Shown here piece after piece: positions 35,363 to 42,973 of a stretch of 64,000 nucleotides of DNA (positions are counted from its first letter, which is position 1; each line of letters starts with the position of its first letter). Both the position numbers and the translations under genes were made by a program. Origin of the DNA: Zoogloea sp. (GTDB lineage: Bacteria; Pseudomonadota; Gammaproteobacteria; Burkholderiales; Rhodocyclaceae); the NCBI RefSeq assembly GCF_017302315.1, contig NZ_JAFLDT010000006.1, forward strand, positions 43,470 to 107,469. Reading direction: 5' to 3'. Below the pieces are notes generated by a model. That model made no database searches, was not told the DNA's origin, and saw only the letters and a program-made list of their open reading frames with translations.

Positions 35363-35428
35363 TCGGCCCCCGCGGGATTCTGCGCTTGTGAAGAAATCGG
35401 GCAACGCGTCAGATCAATTCAAAGGCAC

Positions 35429-37756
35429 TCAGTGGGCGCTTGCCGCTGGCTGGCTGGGTGCCTCCTCGGTGGGCGTACCTGCGGGTTCGGGCGGAACGAC
35501 TGGCGGCGCCGCGGGGAGGTTCTCCTGGTAGATCATTTCCTCGCCGGGGCTGCCTGCAGGCTGAATGCGGATCAGGCCCTTGGGTGCTTGCGGATAGGTT
35601 TCCGGGATGCCATCGAGGGCCTTGCGCATGTAGTTGATCCACATGGGCAGGGCCGCAGCACCCCCCGTCTCGCCATTGCCGAGCTTGCGCGGCTGGTCGA
35701 AGCCGATCCAGGCGACGGCGGCGACGGTGGGTTGATAGCCGCAGAACCATGCGTCCACATATTCGTTGGTGGTGCCGGTCTTGCCGGCCAGGTCGCCACG
35801 CTTGAGTACTAACGCTTTCGTTGCCGTGCCCCGGCGCACGACGTCCTTCATGATCGAATCCATGAGGTAGGCGTTGCGTTCATCAATGACCCGCTCGGCG
35901 GTTTCGCCGGCGATTGGCGGATCTACGCGGGCGAGCACGTTGCCCGCCTCGTCCCGTATCTCCTTGACCAGGAACGGTTCCACCCGGTAGCCGCCGTTGG
36001 CGAAGACGGAATAGCCGCGCAACATCTGCCACGGAGTCACCGAGCCGGCGCCCAGAGCCATGGTCAGGTAAGGGGGGTGGCGCTCCGCATCAAAGCCGAA
36101 TTTGGTGATGTAGTCCTGGGCGTAGCGGGGGCCGATCGATTTGAGCAGGCGGATCGACACCATGTTCTTGGAGCGGGCCAGGGCCGAGCGGATCGAGATG
36201 GGGCCATCATAGCGTCCGTCGTAGTTCTTGGGCTCCCAGGATTGACTGCCGGTCTCTCCAGCCGGGAAGGACAGCGGGGAGTCATCCACCACGCTGTTCG
36301 GGCCATAGCCCTTCTCGAAGGCTGCCGAGTAGATGAAGGGCTTGAAGCTCGAGCCGGGTTGCCGCCATGCCTGGGTGGCATGGTTGAATTTGTTGCGGTT
36401 GAAGTCGAAGCCGCCGGCCAGCGCCCGCACAGCGCCGGTCCGGGGGTCGGCAGCCACGAGCGCACCCTCCACCTCGGGTAGCTGGGTGATCTCCCAGCGA
36501 TTCTCACTCCGGCTGATGCGGACGATGGCGCCGGGGCGGATGCGCTTGTTGGGCGGCGCTTTCTCGCCCAGCATGCTGGACGCGAAGCGCAGGCCATCGC
36601 CACTGATCCGGATCGACTCCCCGTAGCGATAGACCGTCACCGAACCGCCGCCCGCCTGGGTGACGATGGCGGCCAACATGTCGTCATAATCGGCGGTCTC
36701 TGCCAGAATCTCGTCCATGGATTCCGCGTGCTGGGTGTTCAGCCGGCTTGGGTCGGCGTAACTCTCGGCGCCGCGGTAACCGTGGCGCCGGTCATAGTCG
36801 AGGATGCCGCGGCGCAATGCCTTGTAGGCGGCTTCCTGCTCTGCCCTGACGATGGTGGTGATGACCTTGATGCCCTTGGTGTAGGCCTCATCGCGGTATT
36901 GCTCGTAGGCGATCTGCCTTGCCATTTCGGCAATGTAGTCGGCGCTGCCACCGAGATCCGCCGAGCTGCTGACCACCTTGAGTGGGGTCTCGACGGCCTG
37001 GCGGTGCTCAGCTTCGCTGATGAAGCCGAGTTCGGCCATGCGGCGCAGTACATACTGCTGGCGCTGGGCGGCGCGCTTGGGGTTGACCACAGGGTTGTAG
37101 GCGGAGGGTGCTTTGGGCAGGCCGGCAAGCATCGCGGCTTCGGGGACGTTCAGATCCCGGATGGATTTGCCGAAATAGGTATGCGAGGCCACAGCGAAGC
37201 CGTAGGCGCGTCTTCCCAGGAAAATCTGGTTGATATAGACCTCGAGGATCTGGTCCTTGGTGAGGTTCTGTTCGATCTTGAAGGCCAGGAGGACTTCGTA
37301 AAGTTTGCGGGAATAGGTCTTCTCCCGGGTCAGGAAGAAATTGCGTGCCACCTGCATGGTGATCGTCGATGAGCCCTGGCGCTTGCTGCCGGTGGCCAGA
37401 TTGGCGCCAGCCGCTCTCAGGATGCCTGCAAAGTCGACGCCGGGATGCTGATAGAAGCGGTCATCCTCGGCCGCCAGGATGGCATGCTTGAGGACCGGGG
37501 GGACATCCTGGATGCGGATGAAGGCTCGGCGCTCCTCGCCGTATTCGCCGATCAGTTCGCCATCCGCTGTATAAACCCTCAGGGGGATCTTGGGGTGGTA
37601 GTCGGTGAGGGCTTCCAGCGATGGCAGGGTGGGCCAGGCGAACGCCACGGCGAGGGCAAGGACCGCAACGCCTATGGCAATCAGGCCGAGGAGGGCAATG
37701 AAAGGGTAGAGTACCCAGCGCATGTCGGTGGCAGGAAGCGGATAGAAGTTCCGCAT
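35429..37756 (-). CDS. mrcA: penicillin-binding protein 1A
   Basis: The 775-residue bifunctional enzyme has an N-terminal membrane helix (about residues 13-35), a GT51 transglycosylase domain with EDDRFYQHPGVDFAGILRA and GSSTITMQVARNFFL, an OB-like insert, and a transpeptidase domain with SSFKPFIYSAAF (nucleophile Ser), SKNMVSIRL and KTGTTNEYVDAWF. The C-terminus is Pro-rich (PAAPPVVPPEPAG). A perfect TATAAT overlaps the first ATG (37756), so the second ATG at 37723 (MRWVLYPF) may be the true start. It is divergent from pilM, as in many beta- and gammaproteobacteria. Confidence 0.95.
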   Translation of the reverse strand: MRNFYPLPATDMRWVLYPFIALLGLIAIGVAVLALAVAFAWPTLPSLEALTDYHPKIPLRVYTADGELIGEYGEERRAFIRIQDVPPVLKHAILAAEDDRFYQHPGVDFAGILRAAGANLATGSKRQGSSTITMQVARNFFLTREKTYSRKLYEVLLAFKIEQNLTKDQILEVYINQIFLGRRAYGFAVASHTYFGKSIRDLNVPEAAMLAGLPKAPSAYNPVVNPKRAAQRQQYVLRRMAELGFISEAEHRQAVETPLKVVSSSADLGGSADYIAEMARQIAYEQYRDEAYTKGIKVITTIVRAEQEAAYKALRRGILDYDRRHGYRGAESYADPSRLNTQHAESMDEILAETADYDDMLAAIVTQAGGGSVTVYRYGESIRISGDGLRFASSMLGEKAPPNKRIRPGAIVRISRSENRWEITQLPEVEGALVAADPRTGAVRALAGGFDFNRNKFNHATQAWRQPGSSFKPFIYSAAFEKGYGPNSVVDDSPLSFPAGETGSQSWEPKNYDGRYDGPISIRSALARSKNMVSIRLLKSIGPRYAQDYITKFGFDAERHPPYLTMALGAGSVTPWQMLRGYSVFANGGYRVEPFLVKEIRDEAGNVLARVDPPIAGETAERVIDERNAYLMDSIMKDVVRRGTATKALVLKRGDLAGKTGTTNEYVDAWFCGYQPTVAAVAWIGFDQPRKLGNGETGGAAALPMWINYMRKALDGIPETYPQAPKGLIRIQPAGSPGEEMIYQENLPAAPPVVPPEPAGTPTEEAPSQPAASAH

Positions 37757-37760
37757 TATA
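37755..37760 (-). promoter_or_regulatory. TATAAT hexamer overlapping the first mrcA ATG
   Basis: On the minus strand the perfect -10 hexamer TATAAT ends in the TATAATG that contains the first possible mrcA start codon. The -35 region is poor (GGCGTC at 17-base spacing). If it is a promoter, translation must start at the ATG at 37723. Confidence 0.45.
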
Positions 37761-37768
37761 CGAGCCGA

Positions 37769-37784
37769 GGGCGTTTTGACGCCC
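37769..37784. repeat. short palindrome GGGCGT-N4-ACGCCC in the mrcA/pilM intergenic region
   Basis: Six-base arms around TTTG form a small perfect inverted repeat located between the divergent promoters, a possible operator or hairpin. Confidence 0.35.
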
Positions 37785-37816
37785 GTTGCATGAATGGGTG
37801 TTTTACCGGCACTTGC

Positions 37817-37845
37817 TTTACACCCGTCATGGTTGTTGTTAGGAT
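37817..37845 (+). promoter_or_regulatory. putative pilM promoter
   Basis: TTTACA (37817-37822) is separated by 17 bases from TAGGAT (37840-37845), giving a start near 37852, about 47 bases before the pilM start codon. Confidence 0.45.
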
Positions 37846-37898
37846 TTGAAGTAGATTGTTGTAATTGCGCCTAACGTAAAGAATTTTCAGGACTTTTT

Positions 37899-38975
37899 GT
37901 GATCGACCTATCCTTTCTCAGCCCTGGGGCGCGCCCCCTGATCGGTGTCGACATATCGTCGTCGTCGGTCAAGATGGTCGAGTTGGCCGCCGTCTCCGGG
38001 GGAGGATTCCGGGTCGAGCGCTATGCCATCGAAGCCCTGCCCAGGGACGCCGTGTCCGACGGTAACATCGCCAACCTGGAGGCGGTTTCCGAGGCGATTC
38101 GTCGGGGCTGGCGCAGGCTGGGTACCAACACGAAATTCGTTGCCCTGGCGTTGCCCGCATCTGCGGTGATCACCAAGAAGATCATTCTGCCTGCCGGCCT
38201 GCGCGATCAGGAGCTGGAGGTTCAGGTTGAGTCCGAGGCAAATCAGTACATTCCCTTTGCCCTTGATGAGGTCAATCTCGACTTCCAGGTGGTGGGGCCC
38301 GCAGCATCGGGTGCTGACGAGGACGAGGTACTGATTGCGGCTTCGCGCAAGGAAAAAGTCGAAGACCGGGTGGCCGCGGCGGAGGCCGCCGGTTTGAAGG
38401 CCCTGGTGATGGACGTGGAGTCCTACGCCGCCCTATCCGCATTTGAGCTGGTTCAGGCGGATCTGCCCGATGCCGGACAGGACAAGATCATTGCCCTGGT
38501 GGATGCGGGGGCCAATGTGATGAACGTATCCGTGCTCCGCAACGGGGTACAGGTGTATGCCCGGGAACAGGCCTTCGGTGGTTTCCTCCTGACCCAGGAC
38601 ATCATGCGCCATTTCGGTATGTCCCTGGAGGAGGCCGAGAGCGGCAAGCGTACCGGTTCGCTCCCCGAGAGCTACGAAGCGGACCTATTGCGGCCCTTCA
38701 TGGACGCCCTGGCGCTGGAAGTGTCGCGTGCCCTCCAATTCTTCTTCACCTCGACCCAGTTCAATCAGGTGGACCACATCGTTCTCGCCGGTGGCTGTGC
38801 GGTCATTCCGGGGCTCGCTGAGACCGTGTCGGGCCGTACCCAGGTCGATACCCACATTGCCAATCCGTTTGCCGGAATGAGCCTTGGCGGCAAGATCCGT
38901 CCCAAGAGTCTGTCGGCAGATGCACCTGCCCTCCTCGTGGCTTGCGGCCTCGCTCTGCGGAGGTTTGATTCGTGA
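37899..38975 (+). CDS. pilM: type IV pilus assembly protein PilM
   Basis: The 358-residue actin-like cytoplasmic protein binds the N-terminus of PilN. It has the FtsA/actin-like nucleotide site IGVDISSSSVKMVEL and the second phosphate loop VDAGANVMNVSVL, and HIVLAGGCAVIPGL near the end. The start is GTG at 37899. It opens the pilMNOPQ operon; each following gene starts within a few bases of the previous stop. Confidence 0.96.
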   Translation: MIDLSFLSPGARPLIGVDISSSSVKMVELAAVSGGGFRVERYAIEALPRDAVSDGNIANLEAVSEAIRRGWRRLGTNTKFVALALPASAVITKKIILPAGLRDQELEVQVESEANQYIPFALDEVNLDFQVVGPAASGADEDEVLIAASRKEKVEDRVAAAEAAGLKALVMDVESYAALSAFELVQADLPDAGQDKIIALVDAGANVMNVSVLRNGVQVYAREQAFGGFLLTQDIMRHFGMSLEEAESGKRTGSLPESYEADLLRPFMDALALEVSRALQFFFTSTQFNQVDHIVLAGGCAVIPGLAETVSGRTQVDTHIANPFAGMSLGGKIRPKSLSADAPALLVACGLALRRFDS

Positions 38976-39574
38976 TTCGCATCAACCTGCTCCCCCACCG
39001 GGAGGAAAAACGCAAGGCTCGTCGCCAGCAGTTCGTGCTGCTGGCCGCTGTTTCTGCCCTGGCTGGACTGGTCGTGTGGTTCGTCGGGCACACCATCATC
39101 TCCGGCTATGTTGAAGGGCAGGAGGCCAAGAACGCCTTCCTGAAAAACGAGATTGCCGTTCTCGACAAGGAGATCGTCGAGATCAAGGGGCTGCGCGAAC
39201 AGGCCGAAGCCTTGCTGTCACGCAAGCAGGTCATCGAGTCGCTGCAGACCAACCGGACGGAAACCGTGCAGATCTTCAATGAACTGGCCCGGCAGATGCC
39301 CGAAGGCATCTATCTCAAGTCCCTCAAGCAGACGGGCTCGAAAATCAATCTTGTCGGCTTTGCCCAGTCCAATGCGCGGGTATCGAATCTGATGCGTAAC
39401 CTCGACGCGTCTCCCCACCTGGAGCGGGCTGACCTTGTCGAGGTCAAGGCGGCGGTGCTCAATACCCGCCGGGTCAGTGAGTTCAGCCTCAACGTCAACA
39501 TCGAGCGCGCCAAGTCTCCGGACGCCGACGTGCTTGGCAGCAAGAGCGCCCTGGGCTCGAAAGGGAAGCCGTAA
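38972..39574 (+). CDS. pilN: type IV pilus assembly protein PilN
   Basis: The 200-residue protein begins with the PilM-binding INLLPHREEKRKAR, then a single membrane helix (about residues 22-45), a coiled coil, and a periplasmic ferredoxin-like fold. It forms the inner-membrane alignment complex with PilO and PilP. The GTG start overlaps the pilM stop (GTGA). Confidence 0.95.
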   Translation: MIRINLLPHREEKRKARRQQFVLLAAVSALAGLVVWFVGHTIISGYVEGQEAKNAFLKNEIAVLDKEIVEIKGLREQAEALLSRKQVIESLQTNRTETVQIFNELARQMPEGIYLKSLKQTGSKINLVGFAQSNARVSNLMRNLDASPHLERADLVEVKAAVLNTRRVSEFSLNVNIERAKSPDADVLGSKSALGSKGKP

Positions 39575-40248
39575 TGGGCCTCAAGGACTCGTTGAACAAT
39601 CTGCGCACCCTCGATCTGCAGTCTTTACAGCGGGATTTCAGAGGGCTTGATCCCAATGATCCCGGGCAATGGCCTCTGCTGCCGCGGGTGGCGACCCTTT
39701 TCGCCCTGTTCTTGGCCATCGTCGTTGGCGGCTGGTGGTTCGACTGGAGTGACCAGTTAACCATGCTGGAGACACGGGAGCGGGAAGAGCAGACTCTCAA
39801 GGAAGACTGGTTGAGCAAAAAACGTCAGGCGGTCAACCTGGCCGAGTACCGCCGTCAGCTCAGCGAGATTGACCGGCAGTTTGGTGCCCTCCTGAAGCAA
39901 CTGCCCAATCGCTCCGAAATAGAGTCCCTGCTCGCCGACATCAACCAGGCAGGCTTGGGGCGGGGGCTTCAGTTCGAGTTGTTCAAACCGGGTGCCGAAG
40001 GCTCCAAGGATTTCTACGCCGAGTTGCCCATTGCCGTGCGTGTGACAGGCAGTTACCACGACCTCGGTGAATTTGTCAGCGACGTGGCCCAGATGCCCCG
40101 CATCGTGACCCTCAACGACATTGCCATTGAGGCTCAGAAGGAGGGTAACCTGAAATTCGATGCCACAGCCGTGACCTACCGATATCTGGATGATGAGGAA
40201 GTCGCCCGGATCCGGAGGGAGAAAGCGAAGGAAAAGGCCGCCAAGTGA
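39574..40248 (+). CDS. pilO: type IV pilus assembly protein PilO
   Basis: The 224-residue protein has one membrane helix (about residues 37-55, RVATLFALFLAIVVGGWWF), a coiled-coil stretch and a C-terminal ferredoxin-like domain. It pairs with PilN. The ATG overlaps the pilN stop as TAATG. Confidence 0.95.
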   Translation: MGLKDSLNNLRTLDLQSLQRDFRGLDPNDPGQWPLLPRVATLFALFLAIVVGGWWFDWSDQLTMLETREREEQTLKEDWLSKKRQAVNLAEYRRQLSEIDRQFGALLKQLPNRSEIESLLADINQAGLGRGLQFELFKPGAEGSKDFYAELPIAVRVTGSYHDLGEFVSDVAQMPRIVTLNDIAIEAQKEGNLKFDATAVTYRYLDDEEVARIRREKAKEKAAK

Positions 40249-40778
40249 GGATCATGCGACTGACTTTGATGCTTCCGCTGGCCGCCGTCCTGCTTCTCTC
40301 CGGATGTTCGGACCAGCAGGACGATCTGCGCCACTGGATGGCTGAGGCCTCGAAGGATCTCAAGCCCAATCTCAAACCCCTGCCGCCAATCCAGCAGGCC
40401 GTGGAAGTGACCTATGAGGGGGCGACCAGGACAGATCCCTTCCGGGCCGCCAAGCTCGAGCCTGACAAGAAATCGGGGATGTTCATGCCCGATGCCAACC
40501 GCCGCAAGGAGCCCCTGGAAGCTTTCCCGCTGGAGTCCTTGAAGATGGTGGGTGTCCTGATCAAGCGCGGCCAGTCCCACGCCATTGTCGCGGCTGACAA
40601 GACCCTGCATCAGGTCAGGCTGGGCAATTATCTCGGGCAGAATTATGGGCAGATCACTGCCATATCCGAGTCTGAAATCACTTTGAAAGAGCTCGTTGAG
40701 GATGCCGGTGGCGAATGGACCGAACGCATCAGCACGCTGCAACTCCAGGAGCAGGCGCCTCAGGAGGCGAAGAAATGA
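40245..40778 (+). CDS. pilP: type IV pilus assembly lipoprotein PilP
   Basis: The 177-residue lipoprotein has a signal ending LLLSGCSDQQDD and the conserved C-terminal domain (LKMVGVLIKRGQSHAIVAAD and VRLGNYLGQNYGQI) that binds the secretin PilQ. The GTG start overlaps the pilO stop; an ATG at 40254 is an alternative. Confidence 0.94.
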   Translation: MRIMRLTLMLPLAAVLLLSGCSDQQDDLRHWMAEASKDLKPNLKPLPPIQQAVEVTYEGATRTDPFRAAKLEPDKKSGMFMPDANRRKEPLEAFPLESLKMVGVLIKRGQSHAIVAADKTLHQVRLGNYLGQNYGQITAISESEITLKELVEDAGGEWTERISTLQLQEQAPQEAKK

Positions 40779-42961
40779 AAATGAGACGTTGTAGCTTCAC
40801 GTTGGGCGCATTGGCCTTGGTGGCGGTACTGGGATGGATGGCCCCGGCCACGTCGGCGCTCGCTCAGACTGCTGAGTCCTCTCCGCTTGCCGCGCCCGCC
40901 GGCAACCGGATCGAAAAGATGGTTGCCGCCGAGCAGGGGGGCAGCATTGTTCTCAAGCTGACCATGGCGCAGCCACTGAGTGCCGCCCCGGGCAGTTTCA
41001 GCGTGGCCAATCCGGCGCGGATTGCCTTTGACTTTCCGGATACCGCAAACGGACTCGGTCGGAATAGTCAGGTTCTCAACACCGGTGACCTGCGTAGCGT
41101 GAACATCGTGCAGGTCGGGGATCGAACCCGGCTGGTGCTGAACCTTTCTCGGATCTATCCCTACGAGACACGGCTTGAGGACCGCGACGTCTTCATCACG
41201 CTGGCATCCGGACCGTTCAAGGAAGCTACCGGGATGGTCCCCCAATCAACCCAGTTTGCACCGGCGGCTTCCGGCCCGAACGAGAAGCACGCCATCCGTG
41301 ACGTGAATTTCCGCCGCGGAAAGGATGGCGAGGGGCGTCTGATCGTCGATCTGTCGGATCCCAATGCCGGCATCGATATTCGTCAGCAAGGCACCAGCCT
41401 GATTGTTGACTTCCTCAAGACCGACGTCCCCGAGCAGCTTCGCCGCAAGCTCGATGTGGTGGATTTCGGTACCCCCGTATCCTCTGTGGTCACCCAGGCC
41501 CAGGGGGGGAACGTGCGCATGACCGTCACGCCCCGTGGTCAGTGGGAGCACAACGCCTACCAGAGCGACAATCAGTTCGTACTTGAAGTGAAGCCGGTCA
41601 AGGAAGACCCGAACAAGCTGGTGCAGGGCGCCGGCAAGGCACGTTTTGGTGGAGAGAAGCTGTCTCTCAACTTCCAGAACATTGACGTGCGTTCGGTGCT
41701 CCAGGTGATTGCCGATTTCACGAATTTCAACATCATTACCAGCGATTCCGTCCAGGGCAACCTGACCCTGCGCTTGAAAGACGTCCCCTGGGATCAGGCT
41801 CTGGACATCATCCTGCAGGCCCGCGGACTCGATCTGCGCAAGAACGGCAACGTCATCTGGATCGCGCCCCGTGACGAGCTTGCGGCACGCGAGAAGCTCG
41901 ATCTGGAATCCAAGGCGCAGATCGGCGATCTTGAGCCCCTCCGTACGGAGAGTTTTCAGATCAACTACCACAAGGCCAAGAACGTTGCGGAGTTCCTGAA
42001 GAGCAAGGACCAAAGCGTGCTTTCAAAGCGCGGCAGCGTGGTGCCCGACGAGCGTTCCAACAAGATCTTCGTCAACGATGTCGCCTCGCGCCTGGAAGAG
42101 TTGCGCCGGCTCATTGCCGAGATCGACGTGGAGGTCCGGCAGGTTCTGATCGAAGCGCAAATCGTCGAGGCGACCGATACCTTCACCCGCAACCTCGGGG
42201 TGAGGCTTGGCTTCGGCGCCAAGACCGGCGGTCTGCTCGGTAAGACCGATGGTGGTGTCTCCGTCTACCGCAACACGTTCGGATCGGGCTCCCTGACGTC
42301 GACGGGTTACCAGGCGGGGCAGATATCCACGGTGCCCAACTTCACCGATTCCCTGGCGGTGAACCTGCCTGCCTCGACCATCAACGGCAAACAGGCGGGC
42401 GCGTTCTCACTGGCCCTCTGGAACAGTGCGGCCACCCGCTTCATCGACATGGAAGTCTCTGCCCTCGAGGCCGATGGCCGGGGCAAGGTCGTCTCCCGAC
42501 CCCGCGTGATGACCGCCGACAAGGTCGAAGCGATCATCGAGCAGGGTACCGAAGTGCCCTTCCAGACCCAGGGTGGTGGAACAACGGCGCCGACCGTGTC
42601 TTTCAAGAAGGCCAACCTGGCGCTCAAGGTCAAGCCGCAGATCACCCCGGACGGCAAGGTGATGATGAGCATCGAAGTCAACAAGGACCAGCCGCGCTAT
42701 GATCGTCCGGTGGCGAACGGCAATGTCCCCATTGATACCAAGCACGTGAAGACTGAAGTCGTGGTGGAAAATGGTGGAACCATCGTGATTGGCGGGATCT
42801 ACACGCAGGATGTGTCCAACAATACGGTTAAGATTCCGCTCCTGGGTGACATCCCCGTACTCGGTTACCTGTTCCGCAGCAACGAGCGGACCGACAACAA
42901 GACCGAACTGCTCATTTTCATTACGCCCCGCATCATCAACGATCAGCTAGGTTTGCGCTGA
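40775..42961 (+). CDS. pilQ: type IV pilus secretin PilQ
   Basis: The 728-residue outer-membrane secretin has a signal peptide (MKMRRCSFTLGALALVAVLG, cleavage after SALAQ), two AMIN domains (about 45-130 and 165-255) that bind peptidoglycan, an STN domain (LNFQNIDVRSVLQVIADFT), an N1/NolW domain and the secretin barrel with VLIEAQIVEATDTFTRNLGV and the terminal IGGIYTQD...PLLGDIPVLGYLF. The ATG overlaps the pilP stop; GGAGGCG precedes it. Confidence 0.96.
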   Translation: MKMRRCSFTLGALALVAVLGWMAPATSALAQTAESSPLAAPAGNRIEKMVAAEQGGSIVLKLTMAQPLSAAPGSFSVANPARIAFDFPDTANGLGRNSQVLNTGDLRSVNIVQVGDRTRLVLNLSRIYPYETRLEDRDVFITLASGPFKEATGMVPQSTQFAPAASGPNEKHAIRDVNFRRGKDGEGRLIVDLSDPNAGIDIRQQGTSLIVDFLKTDVPEQLRRKLDVVDFGTPVSSVVTQAQGGNVRMTVTPRGQWEHNAYQSDNQFVLEVKPVKEDPNKLVQGAGKARFGGEKLSLNFQNIDVRSVLQVIADFTNFNIITSDSVQGNLTLRLKDVPWDQALDIILQARGLDLRKNGNVIWIAPRDELAAREKLDLESKAQIGDLEPLRTESFQINYHKAKNVAEFLKSKDQSVLSKRGSVVPDERSNKIFVNDVASRLEELRRLIAEIDVEVRQVLIEAQIVEATDTFTRNLGVRLGFGAKTGGLLGKTDGGVSVYRNTFGSGSLTSTGYQAGQISTVPNFTDSLAVNLPASTINGKQAGAFSLALWNSAATRFIDMEVSALEADGRGKVVSRPRVMTADKVEAIIEQGTEVPFQTQGGGTTAPTVSFKKANLALKVKPQITPDGKVMMSIEVNKDQPRYDRPVANGNVPIDTKHVKTEVVVENGGTIVIGGIYTQDVSNNTVKIPLLGDIPVLGYLFRSNERTDNKTELLIFITPRIINDQLGLR

Positions 42962-42973
42962 CCACTGGCCTGA

